Assembly (NCBI GenBank): GCA_020846975.1
Contig: JADLCX010000072.1
Location: forward strand, 1-64,000
DNA from: Phycisphaerales bacterium
Lineage (GTDB): Bacteria > Planctomycetota > Phycisphaerae > Phycisphaerales > UBA1924
Direction of reading: 5' to 3'
DNA length: 64,000 bases
Part shown: one piece after another, positions 15,835 through 23,551 of the stretch
Layout: every line of letters starts with the position of its first letter
Position numbering within the stretch: the first letter of the stretch is position 1
Position numbers and translations under genes: made by a program
The notes under the pieces: model-generated
Databases searched by the model: none
Seen by the model: only the letters and a program-made list of their open reading frames with translations
Told to the model about the DNA's origin: nothing

Positions 15835-16557
15835 ATGTCCACGCCGCACGCCAGCGCCGAACTCTCGTGGTTCGGGGAGCGGTGCCTTCGCATCGAGTTC
15901 GCGGGTGACGCGGAGTCCACGCTCCGGCGCGTGCACGCGGCGTTCGCGGAGGTTGCTTCAATCAGACGCACCGGGCTCGTGGGCCTGCTCGACGCGACAC
16001 CCGCGTACCGCACGCTGCTGCTGACGTTCGACCCGATGCGAATGGATGCGGTAGCGGTCGAGCGTGCGGTTCGAGAAGTCCTCAAATCGCTCGGGTCTTC
16101 TCCGGCAGCCTTGCGATCTTCGCGAACCGTCGCCATCCCCGCGTGCTACGACGCCGCCGTCGCGCCCGATCTGGAGGCGATCGCCCGGGCACGCGGGGTC
16201 GGCATTGAACATGTCTCGCGACTGCACGCCTCGCCCGTCTACACGGTTGCGTTTGTCGGATTCTCACCGGGCTTCCCCTACCTGACCGGCCTCTCCCCCG
16301 ACCTGCACACGCCGCGGCACGCCCAACCCCGCACGCGGGTCGCGGCGGGGAGTATCGGCATCGCCGGCGACCAGACCGGCATCTACCCGCAGGCAAGCCC
16401 CGGCGGGTGGCGGATCATCGGCCGCACGCCGCTCGCGCTCTTTGATGCGCACCGCGATCCGCCCACGCTCCTCGCGCCGGGCGACCGCGTGCGCTTCGAG
16501 CCGATCGACCTCGACGAGTTCAACCGCTTGGCTTCTCGCACCCGCGGAGGAACCTGA
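15835..16557 (+). CDS. pxpB: 5-oxoprolinase subunit B (KipI/PxpB)
   Basis: 240 residues. The C-terminal carboxyltransferase C/D-like domain shows the family motif VAFVGFSPGFPYLTGL, then RTRVAAGSIGIAGDQTGIYP and SPGGWRIIGRTP. PxpABC opens 5-oxoproline (pyroglutamate) to L-glutamate with ATP; PxpB and PxpC form the part related to Bacillus KipI/KipA. The gene starts 85 bp after the Cys-rich gene and ends 2 bp before the pxpC-pxpA fusion. Confidence 0.93.
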   Translation: MSTPHASAELSWFGERCLRIEFAGDAESTLRRVHAAFAEVASIRRTGLVGLLDATPAYRTLLLTFDPMRMDAVAVERAVREVLKSLGSSPAALRSSRTVAIPACYDAAVAPDLEAIARARGVGIEHVSRLHASPVYTVAFVGFSPGFPYLTGLSPDLHTPRHAQPRTRVAAGSIGIAGDQTGIYPQASPGGWRIIGRTPLALFDAHRDPPTLLAPGDRVRFEPIDLDEFNRLASRTRGGT

Positions 16558-16559
16558 GC

Positions 16560-18395
16560 ATGGGCTTGCTCCGCGTCATCGATGCCGGACTGCTCGCGAC
16601 CGTGCAGGACCTCGGCAGGCCGGGCCACTCGCACATCGGCGTCCCCGTCGGCGGGGCGGTCGATCCGCTCTCCCTGCGCATCGGCAACCGGCTGGTCGGC
16701 AACCCCGACGGCGCGGCGGCGATCGAACTCACCCTGACCGGCGGACGCTTCGAGTTCGAGCACGATGCGGTCGTCGCGCTGGTCGGCGGGCAATTCGAAG
16801 CCGCTGTCCGCGAGGTTTCGGGTCGGGCGCGGCGCATCGACCACGGCATGACCATACCGGTACGCCCCGGCGAGCACCTCGTCATCGACCGCAACTCCGA
16901 GGGCGCGCGGACATACCTCTGTATCGCGGGCGGAATCTCGGTTCCTTCGGTGCTCGGGAGCGCATCCACCCACCTCGGGGCGGGTTTCGGCGGCGTCGAG
17001 GGGCGCGGGCTGCGTAGAGGCGACCGGATCGAGTTCGGCACGCCGCCGAACGCACCACTCACGGATCAGACCCGAGTCGTGGGTTCGCATGTCGTGCAAG
17101 CCCTCGCGCCGCGTCGCTCGATTCGTGCGGTTCAGACGCCGCGGGCGGCCTCGATAGCCCCATCGTCGCTCGCGGCGTTCTGGTCCGCCGAGTTTTGTGT
17201 GGCTCAGAGTTCCAACCGCATCGGCGTGCGCCTCGAAGGCGGGCTGGCTCCGAGCGCCCGGCCCTCCGACGGCCGCATGACCACCGAGGGCATGTCCTGG
17301 GGCACGGTGCAGTTCCCGCCCGATGGCAACCCGATCATCCTGTTGTGCGACCACCCGACCACGGGCGGGTACCCGGTGGTCGCGTGTGTCGCATCCGTTG
17401 ACTTCCCGGCTCTCGGGCAACTTCGCCCGGGCGACACCGTCCGCTTCGAGCAGGTCTCGCGTTCTGAGGCGCTCGGGCTCGGCATCCGCCGCGAGGACGA
17501 CCTGAACCGTCACATCCCGAGTCCGCATGATCCGGGGCGCGCTCAACTGTTCCCCGGCGAACGAGGGTCTCGGGTGCGAAGCGAAACCATCAACCGAACG
17601 GGTTGCGGCCGCACCGGCGCTCGTCGCGCGGCGAGCATCGACCTCAACGCCGACCTCGGCGAGTCGAGCGAGCCCGCGAGGCTCGCCATCGATCGAGATT
17701 TGCTGAAGATCGTCACCTCCGCCAACATCGCGTGCGGCGAGCTTGGACACGCGGGCGATGAACGCACCATGTCCGAGATCGTCGGAGAATCGCTCGCACG
17801 CGGGGTCGCGATCGGCGCGCACCCGGGCTATCCCGACCGCCCCAACTTCGGGCGCGTGGCGATGAACCTCGCACCCGAACAGGTTGAAGCGACGGTTCGA
17901 GACCAGCTCGCGGCGCTGGCCGCGGCGGCCGCCTCCCGAGGCCGACACCTCGAGCACATCAAGCCTCACGGCGCGCTCTACCACGCCGCCAACCTCAGCC
18001 CGGCCATCGCCGCCGCGATCGCCCGCGCGGCCGAGGGTTTCGGCGAATCCATCGTTCTGGTCGGCCAGGCACGCTCTCTCGCGCTAGAGGTCTGGAGGTC
18101 CATGGGCTTTGCCACGGCCGCCGAAGCCTTCGCCGACAGGCGGTACGAGGACGATGGGACGCTGCGAGCGCGTTCCCACCCCGGTGCGGTGATCTCCGAC
18201 CCGGCCCAGGCCGCGGCGCAGGCCGTGCAGATCGCCGTGAACCACCGCGTTGTCACCGAGAGCGGCCGTGAGGTCGATCTTCACGCACAGACCATCTGCA
18301 TCCACAGCGATACACCTGGCGCGCTCGCGGCCGCGAGGGCGGTACGCTCCGCGCTCGAATCCGCGGGTGTCGAGATCCGTGCGCTCGTGTGTTGA
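16560..18395 (+). CDS. Fused 5-oxoprolinase subunits C and A (PxpC-PxpA)
   Basis: 611 residues in a single uninterrupted frame. Residues ~1-310 are PxpC/KipA: GLLATVQDLGRPGHSHIGVP, SNRIGVRLEGG, and TEGMSWGTVQFPPDG with GNPIILLCDHPTTGGY. A ~45-residue linker follows. From about 358 comes PxpA (LamB/YcsF family): SIDLNADLGESSEP with D361, SANIACGELGHAGDERTM, GAHPGYPDRPNFGR, HIKPHGALYHAA and ICIHSDTPGAL. The subunits are normally separate proteins; here one chain with PxpB would complete 5-oxoproline hydrolysis. In PxpA the usual ACGFHAGD reads ACGELGHAGD, a small local change. A hairpin follows the stop. Confidence 0.93.
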   Translation: MGLLRVIDAGLLATVQDLGRPGHSHIGVPVGGAVDPLSLRIGNRLVGNPDGAAAIELTLTGGRFEFEHDAVVALVGGQFEAAVREVSGRARRIDHGMTIPVRPGEHLVIDRNSEGARTYLCIAGGISVPSVLGSASTHLGAGFGGVEGRGLRRGDRIEFGTPPNAPLTDQTRVVGSHVVQALAPRRSIRAVQTPRAASIAPSSLAAFWSAEFCVAQSSNRIGVRLEGGLAPSARPSDGRMTTEGMSWGTVQFPPDGNPIILLCDHPTTGGYPVVACVASVDFPALGQLRPGDTVRFEQVSRSEALGLGIRREDDLNRHIPSPHDPGRAQLFPGERGSRVRSETINRTGCGRTGARRAASIDLNADLGESSEPARLAIDRDLLKIVTSANIACGELGHAGDERTMSEIVGESLARGVAIGAHPGYPDRPNFGRVAMNLAPEQVEATVRDQLAALAAAAASRGRHLEHIKPHGALYHAANLSPAIAAAIARAAEGFGESIVLVGQARSLALEVWRSMGFATAAEAFADRRYEDDGTLRARSHPGAVISDPAQAAAQAVQIAVNHRVVTESGREVDLHAQTICIHSDTPGALAAARAVRSALESAGVEIRALVC

Positions 18396-18404
18396 TCATG
18401 GCGC

Positions 18405-18429
18405 CCGCCGGTCACGCCCCAACCGGCGG
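18405..18429. terminator. Hairpin between convergent genes
   Basis: CCGCCGGT (18405-18412) pairs perfectly with ACCGGCGG (18422-18429) around a 9-nt loop, between the pxpC-pxpA stop (18395) and the end of the convergent hydrolase gene (18431). There is no T-run on either strand, so terminator function is only suggested by position. Confidence 0.45.
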
Positions 18430-18430
18430 T

Positions 18431-19219
18431 TCAATCGCACGGGGGCTCGCCGTCCTCGCGGGCCAGGCTGCCCTCGCCGCGCAACTGCCGCGCGATGTCC
18501 GCGATGATGCGGCGGTCCTGCGTGATCAGGTTGTGGCTCAGGATCAACTGGCCGCTGACCCAGTGTGGAGCACGGCCTTCCGGCGCGGTCCGCGAAGCAC
18601 CGACCCAGGTGTCGCGCAGCCGCGCGTAGCAGACGAGCTCGTAATCGGCGCTTCGCCGTTCCTCGTCGAGCCGCTTCATGAACTCCGACCCGGGCCGCAT
18701 CTGCCGCGAGCCCGCATCGACGGCGACCGGCAGCCTCGCGGCGAGCCTGGCGCCCCGGTGGGGTGTTCCGATCGTGAACAACCGCGCGATCCGCAGCCTC
18801 TTGCTCGGGCCCCGGCGCGTCGACTCGCCCGCCGCGGCCCTCGCGACCAGTCCCCCCATCGAGACGCCGACAACATCGACCTCGATGGTCCACCGCTCAT
18901 CCGCCGAGGGCCAGCGCCGATCGACGGATTGACACACACCGGCCGCGATTCGAGGGATGTCGCTCGACCACGGGAACGCGATCGGCAGAAATCGATCCTC
19001 GGGCGCACCGGTCAGCCGCCGCAGGTCTCGCACGATTCCCCGCGGCATCATCGCCCAGGCACGGTACCCCGCGAGCACAACCACGGGGCGCGCCAGGCCC
19101 GCGCACGGCGCCGCCTTCATGCGGGCACACTCGCGTTCCGCATCGTGAATGGTGAGCGGGAACGCGGGATTCTCGCACGGCACATCGAGCCATCGCACCA
19201 GCCAGGGGGGTGTGATCAT
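18431..19219 (-). CDS. Lipase-like alpha/beta hydrolase
   Basis: 262 residues. The core has VVVLAGYRAWAMM (oxyanion strand), the nucleophile elbow VVGVSMGGLVAR with Ser in GxSxG, and IGTPHRGARLAARLP, as in triacylglycerol-lipase and PGAP1-like hydrolases. The acid is not certain; a late histidine in LILSHNLIT may be the catalytic base. There is no clear signal peptide. It lies downstream of ispG on the same strand, separated by an intergenic inverted repeat element. Confidence 0.7.
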   Translation of the reverse strand: MITPPWLVRWLDVPCENPAFPLTIHDAERECARMKAAPCAGLARPVVVLAGYRAWAMMPRGIVRDLRRLTGAPEDRFLPIAFPWSSDIPRIAAGVCQSVDRRWPSADERWTIEVDVVGVSMGGLVARAAAGESTRRGPSKRLRIARLFTIGTPHRGARLAARLPVAVDAGSRQMRPGSEFMKRLDEERRSADYELVCYARLRDTWVGASRTAPEGRAPHWVSGQLILSHNLITQDRRIIADIARQLRGEGSLAREDGEPPCD

Positions 19220-19247
19220 CGGGCGTGCTTCTTATGACAAGGCAAGG

Positions 19248-19354
19248 CGCGGAGAAGAACGAGGGTTTCGCGGAGGACCGGAGGAGGGCGTGTCAGATGG
19301 GTCTGTAGAACACACTTGAACCATGGCCTGGTTCACCAAGCATCTCTCCGCGCC
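19248..19354. repeat. MITE-like inverted pair, intergenic
   Basis: GGCGCGGAGA (19248-19257) is the exact reverse complement of TCTCCGCGCC (19345-19354), enclosing ~87 bp. After the right arm the text continues CCTCTGCGTC. A similar element with related arms is at 41680-41792. Neither contains a gene. Confidence 0.5.
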
Positions 19355-19403
19355 CTCTGCGTCAGCCTCTGGCGTCTATCGCCTCTTTCGAGGGAGCAAG
19401 ACC

Positions 19404-20714
19404 TCACCGCCCCCCCACCCCTCCCACCCCTCCAACCGTCAGCGTGTGCAACTGCTCGACGTTGCCGCCGGCGATCTTCTCGAACCCGCTCCCCAACTCC
19501 CCGATCGGATCGGGCGGGATGATGTCCACCTTCTTCTCACCCAGTTTCGCCTCGCCGCGCTTCACCTTCGCCTCGAACTCGCGGCACTCGTGCATCAGCC
19601 GCGGCAGGATCTCCTCTTCGGTCACGTTGGCGACCTTCTCGCCCTGCACGTAGATGATGCCGCGCCGGTCGCCGGCAAAGACCGCGACATCCGCGCCCTC
19701 GGCCTCGCCGGGTCCGTTGACGATGCAGCCCATCACCGCCACCTTGATCGGGAGTTCGATCGCCTGCAACTGCTTGCGGACATCCTGCACGAGCGTGAAC
19801 AGGTCCACCTGGATGCGCCCGCACGTCGGGCAGGCGATCAGGTCCACGCCCTTCCGCTCACGCAGGCCCAGGCTCCACAACAGTTCAAGCCCGTCCTGCA
19901 CCTCGTAGATCGGATCGTTGGCGTAGCTGATCCGAACCGTGTCGCCGATCCCGTTGCACAGCAGCGCGCTGAGCGCGGCGATGGAACGGATGCACCCGGT
20001 CTCCTTCGGCCCCGCGTGGGTGACGCCCAGGTGCAGCGGATGGTCGAACCGCTTGCTGATCTCGGTGTACGCGTCGATCACGACCTGGGCGTCCATGCTC
20101 TTGGCGCTGATGGCGACGTCGTAGAAATCCTGCTCGTAGAAGATGTCGAGGTATTCCTCGAGCTTGGTGATCATGATCGCCAGCAGGTACCCGTGCTTCT
20201 GCTCGCTGAAGACCGCGCCGAGCTCCTTCATCCGCTTCTGCTTGTCCTTGCGCTCGATGATCGAGCCCTCGTTGACACCCACGCGGATCGGGAGCCTGCG
20301 CGCCTTGCACGCCTGGATCACGTCGATAACCTGCTTGCGATCGTTGATGTTCCCCGGGTTGAGCCGGATCTTGTGCACGCCCGCCTCCACCGCCTCCAGC
20401 GCGCGCTGAAAGTGGAAGTGCACATCCGCCACGATCGGGACCTGCACCCGCGGCAGTATCTCCTTGAGAGCCTCGGTATCCTTCTTCTCCGGCACCGCCA
20501 CACGCACGATGTCGGCCCCGCCCGCCGCGAGCTTGTTGATCTCGGCGGCGCACTTGTCGATGTCGTGCGTGTAGCCTGCGGTCATCGTCTGCACCGAGAC
20601 CGGCGCGGCCGTCGTCGGCGTTCCGTCGTTGTTCGGCTTTCCGCCGCCGATGCGGACGATTCCGACACGGTCATCACCGACGACAATCTGGCGCGTGGGG
20701 CGGCGTGGGGTCAT
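19404..20714 (-). CDS. ispG: 4-hydroxy-3-methylbut-2-enyl diphosphate synthase
   Basis: 436 residues. The TIM-barrel half has PVSVQTMTAGYTHD, ADIVRVAVPEKKDTEAL, VPIVADVHFHFQRAL and HKIRLNPGNI; the ferredoxin-like half has LIACPTCGRIQVDL and VMGCIVNGPGEAEGADV with the [4Fe-4S] cysteines. It performs the penultimate step of the MEP isoprenoid pathway. The ATG at 20714 (MTPRRPTR) is preferred over one three codons upstream because the TACTCT box at 20728-20723 would overlap that earlier start. The C-terminus ends in a Gly/Val repeat encoded by C-rich DNA. It is divergent from the phosphatase gene. Confidence 0.94.
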   Translation of the reverse strand: MTPRRPTRQIVVGDDRVGIVRIGGGKPNNDGTPTTAAPVSVQTMTAGYTHDIDKCAAEINKLAAGGADIVRVAVPEKKDTEALKEILPRVQVPIVADVHFHFQRALEAVEAGVHKIRLNPGNINDRKQVIDVIQACKARRLPIRVGVNEGSIIERKDKQKRMKELGAVFSEQKHGYLLAIMITKLEEYLDIFYEQDFYDVAISAKSMDAQVVIDAYTEISKRFDHPLHLGVTHAGPKETGCIRSIAALSALLCNGIGDTVRISYANDPIYEVQDGLELLWSLGLRERKGVDLIACPTCGRIQVDLFTLVQDVRKQLQAIELPIKVAVMGCIVNGPGEAEGADVAVFAGDRRGIIYVQGEKVANVTEEEILPRLMHECREFEAKVKRGEAKLGEKKVDIIPPDPIGELGSGFEKIAGGNVEQLHTLTVGGVGGVGGR

Positions 20715-20722
20715 TGCGGGCA

Positions 20723-20728
20723 AGAGTA
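20723..20728 (-). promoter_or_regulatory. Putative -10 box TACTCT of ispG
   Basis: The minus strand reads TACTCT 8 nt before the ispG ATG (20714). It faces the TAGACT box of the divergent phosphatase gene about 30 bp away. Confidence 0.4.
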
Positions 20729-20756
20729 GGACGCCACCACCGCCGCGGACTCCCGT

Positions 20757-20762
20757 TAGACT
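20757..20762 (+). promoter_or_regulatory. Putative -10 box TAGACT of the phosphatase gene
   Basis: TAGACT ends 11 nt before the ATG at 20774, giving a leader of only a few nucleotides. No clear -35 is seen. Confidence 0.4.
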
Positions 20763-20773
20763 GCACGGCCACC

Positions 20774-22183
20774 ATGCCCCCGCCCGCCGCGATGAAGGAA
20801 TCTCCCGCGTTTCAGAAGGCCGCCCTGCGGAGCGAGGTCGGCCGCGCCTACGCGGCCATGATCGCGCTCGGGCTCATCTTCGTGTTCGTGATCTCGCGGG
20901 AGTTGTCGCAGGATCCCGACGAGCGCATCCCGATGGCCGGCTTTCTGGGCCTGGCGGTCCTGCTCGTGCTCCAGGTCGGCATCGTCTTCTACGCGCGATG
21001 GCTCAACGCGCGCGAGCGAGGTCTACCCCCGTGGTTCCTGCTGTTCACGGTCGTGTTCGAGAGCCTCGTCCCCACGGCGATCATCCTGCTCCAGACCATC
21101 CCCGGAACGATCCCCCCGTGGGCCGTGCTGTGCGCTCCGCCGCTGCTCGCCTACGGGTTGCTCATCACCCTCAACACCTTGCGTTTGCGCCCGATGCTCT
21201 GCATCCTGGGCGGCTTGGTCGGGGCCGCGGGCTACGCGGGCGCGATGCTCTATGTCGAGTACATCCTCGACATCCCGCGCCCGACGACCGGCCTGCCGCA
21301 CGCGGCTTACATCAGCAACCCGGTCATCATCCTGATCAGCGGCATCGCCGCCGCGTGGGTGGCCCGCGAGATCCGCACCCACCTTGAAGCGGCCCAGCGC
21401 GAGGCGGATACCCGCCTCCGCATGGACCAGGTCGAACGCGACCTGAGCACCGCCACATCGATCCAGCGCGCGCTGCTGCCGAGCGCTGCCCCGGCGATCA
21501 CCGGCTTCGACATCGCCGGATGGAACCGCCCCGCCGACCAGACCGGCGGCGACTACTACGACTGGCAACAACTCCCCGATGGCAACTGGATCGTCTCTCT
21601 GGCTGATGTGAGCGGCCACGGCATCGGGCCGGCGATGGTTACGGCCGCGTGCCGGGCGTACGTGCGGGCCGCGAGCCAGCACGACGGCGACCTTGCCTCA
21701 CTCACCGCGCGCGTCAACCGCCTGCTGGCCGACGACCTCCCGGACGGCCGGTTCATCACCATGGTCAGCGTGCTGATCGACACGCGGCGCGGCCCGGAGG
21801 CACCGCTCGGCCTGCTCTCGGCGGGGCACGGGCCGATGCTCGTGCTCGTGCGTGCCTCCGGCCGGGTCGAAGAGATCGGCCCGCAGGGCGCGCCCCTGGC
21901 CATCACGGCCGACTCCCAGTTCGGCCCTGCCCGCTCGGTCGAGCTGGCGCCAGGGGATGTCCTAGCCCTGATCACCGACGGCCTGTTCGAGTGGTCCAGA
22001 CCGGACCACACCGGCACGCGCGAACAGTACGGCCTGCAACGGGTGCACGAATCGCTGCGCACCCACGCCCACCTTCCCGCCGCGGCCGTCGCCGAAGCGC
22101 TCGCCGCCGATGCCGGCGCATTCGCGAAAGGCGAGCCCCAGCAGGACGATGTGACGGTGGTCATCATCAAGCGGGCCGGCTGA
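20774..22183 (+). CDS. Membrane-bound SpoIIE-type PP2C serine phosphatase
   Basis: 469 residues from the ATG at 20774. The N-terminal ~200 residues hold six hydrophobic helices in place of a PAS/GAF sensor. A short coiled coil follows (EAAQREADTRLRMDQVERDL, then TSIQRALLPSAAP, the usual linker to RsbU-like domains). The catalytic domain has DQTGGDYYDWQ, ADVSGHGIGPAMV (metal Asp), LSAGHGPMLV, ALITDGLFEW and QQDDVTVVIIK. Such proteins dephosphorylate anti-sigma-factor antagonists or similar partners. The signal and partner are unknown; no kinase or antagonist gene lies next to it. Confidence 0.9.
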   Translation: MPPPAAMKESPAFQKAALRSEVGRAYAAMIALGLIFVFVISRELSQDPDERIPMAGFLGLAVLLVLQVGIVFYARWLNARERGLPPWFLLFTVVFESLVPTAIILLQTIPGTIPPWAVLCAPPLLAYGLLITLNTLRLRPMLCILGGLVGAAGYAGAMLYVEYILDIPRPTTGLPHAAYISNPVIILISGIAAAWVAREIRTHLEAAQREADTRLRMDQVERDLSTATSIQRALLPSAAPAITGFDIAGWNRPADQTGGDYYDWQQLPDGNWIVSLADVSGHGIGPAMVTAACRAYVRAASQHDGDLASLTARVNRLLADDLPDGRFITMVSVLIDTRRGPEAPLGLLSAGHGPMLVLVRASGRVEEIGPQGAPLAITADSQFGPARSVELAPGDVLALITDGLFEWSRPDHTGTREQYGLQRVHESLRTHAHLPAAAVAEALAADAGAFAKGEPQQDDVTVVIIKRAG

Positions 22184-22224
22184 GCCTTTCCGCCCCGTCC
22201 GTAATGCGGCCGACCGATTTCCGA

Positions 22225-22230
22225 TAGACT
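22225..22230 (+). promoter_or_regulatory. Putative -10 box TAGACT (leaderless type)
   Basis: TAGACT ends 6 nt before the ATG at 22237, so the predicted transcription start coincides with the start codon. Confidence 0.45.
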
Positions 22231-22236
22231 TTCCTT

Positions 22237-23181
22237 ATGGGCGGCCCAGTCTTCCTCGCATGGTCCTTCGCACCCCTCACCATCCTCGTGGTCATCGCCG
22301 CGTTCGCGATCCGGGCGATCTGGGTCACGATCACCCCGCCGCGCAAGGGCGTGAAACAGCCTTCGTGCGAGAAGTGCAAGTACCCGGTTTCGGGCCTGAC
22401 CACGCTGAACTGCCCCGAGTGTGGAAACGACCTGCGGCAGACCGGCATCATCACACGCCCGATGGAGATCCGGCGTCGCGGCGGGTTGGGCGGGGCGATT
22501 CTCGGTTTGACGTACCTGCTGCTGTGCGGGTCCGGCATGTCGATGCTCCTGCTTGGCGGCCTGACAGCGCGGAACTTCGCGGCCAGCAGCGGCCCCAGCA
22601 TCGGCACGACCCTTCTCACGCCGCTCTCCGGCGCCTACGCATCGATCAAGTTGGAGCAGCCGTTTCAAGCCACGACAAGCACGGAGTCCGGCGCGGCCTA
22701 TCTCGCCGCGGTTCAGGTTCGACTCGCGGACGGGTCGGCCCGGCGGCTCGAAGTTGCCCCGAGCCGCCGCTGCGTATCCGTCGCCGATGGCGTCGCGAGC
22801 GCGCCGATCGGAAGCCTCAGCGCGGCAACCATCGCGGACTGGTTCACCACCATCGGGCTTGACTGCACCAACACCGCCGTCGCCGCCGAAGCCGACGCAG
22901 TCGCGAGAATCCTTGACATCACGACCATCACGCCGTACACGAGTCCCAGCCAGATGTCCGTGTCGGCGTTCTCCGTTGGTCCGACCACCTTCGCCGGAGC
23001 CAACGCCACCACCTACTCGCAGAATCAGACAGTCCTGTGGACGATCGTCGCTTGGTCGATTCCTGTGGTCTTCATCGGCCTCTGGGTCATCCTCACGCTT
23101 CTCATCGTCTTCCGCCGCCGCAAACTCCTCCGCGAGGCCGATGCGCCCGCGCCCCCACCAGCGCCCGCGGTTCCCGCCTGA
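22237..23181 (+). CDS. Zinc-ribbon membrane protein of planctomycete type
   Basis: 314 residues. An N-terminal helix is followed by a cytoplasmic zinc ribbon (PSCEKCKYPVSGLTTLNCPE, then CG), a second helix pair around residues 85-120, a ~170-residue presumably extracytoplasmic domain with no recognisable motif, and a final helix (TIVAWSIPVVFIGLWVIL) with an Arg-rich, Pro/Ala tail. The CxxCxYxxxGL...CPECG ribbon next to membrane helices is frequent in planctomycete genomes and its role is unknown. A second such protein occurs at 44121. Confidence 0.75.
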   Translation: MGGPVFLAWSFAPLTILVVIAAFAIRAIWVTITPPRKGVKQPSCEKCKYPVSGLTTLNCPECGNDLRQTGIITRPMEIRRRGGLGGAILGLTYLLLCGSGMSMLLLGGLTARNFAASSGPSIGTTLLTPLSGAYASIKLEQPFQATTSTESGAAYLAAVQVRLADGSARRLEVAPSRRCVSVADGVASAPIGSLSAATIADWFTTIGLDCTNTAVAAEADAVARILDITTITPYTSPSQMSVSAFSVGPTTFAGANATTYSQNQTVLWTIVAWSIPVVFIGLWVILTLLIVFRRRKLLREADAPAPPPAPAVPA

Positions 23182-23517
23182 GCGCGCCTGATGATCCGCC
23201 ACGATCCCCGCGCACGCATCCGCGCCGACCGCGCCATCGCTGGCGACAACCTGCCGCGAGATGGGCCGAAACCGTCGTGCCGAGTTCACACGCGAGGCAC
23301 GGATCCATCAAGACCAGCCGATTCAGGTTGATTCGCGGCACGTATGGGACTGGCAGCACCAAGTCGGGATCATGCGGCGGAACGATCGGTGTGGATGGCT
23401 GTCCCGACCGGTCGCCGAGCCCCCACCGCAATTCCCCCATTTGGGGCATTTTCCCCGCACAAAGAGGCGTTGGGGCTATCCAGACCGAATTACTTTCCAC
23501 AATCCAAACAAACACGC
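23182..23517. other. Intergenic region without supported gene
   Basis: About 335 bp between the zinc-ribbon protein and the radical SAM gene. A short frame from 23190 (MIRHDPRARIRADRAI...) ends after ~46 codons, and a minus-strand frame across it has no recognisable features. Base composition falls toward the right end (ATTACTTTCCACAATCCAAA, 23490s), marking the promoter region. I see no RNA gene here. Confidence 0.5.
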
Positions 23518-23545
23518 TTGACAGCCCGAATATTGACCGTATATT
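23518..23545 (+). promoter_or_regulatory. Promoter TTGACA-N16-TATATT with overlapping inverted repeat
   Basis: Consensus -35 TTGACA (23518-23523) and near-consensus -10 TATATT (23540-23545) are the best sigma70 match seen in the window. The ATG at 23552 is 6 nt after the -10 box, so the mRNA is predicted to be leaderless. CCGAATAT (23526-23533) and ATATTTGG (23541-23548) form an inverted repeat (7 of 8 matching, 7-bp spacer) covering spacer and -10, a plausible repressor operator. Confidence 0.7.
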
Positions 23546-23551
23546 TGGCGT

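Noticed and set aside
23102..23515. A 137-codon minus-strand frame between the zinc-ribbon and radical SAM genes
   Set aside because: Partly antisense to the zinc-ribbon gene, Arg/Gly-rich, and it would start inside the strong plus-strand promoter region.
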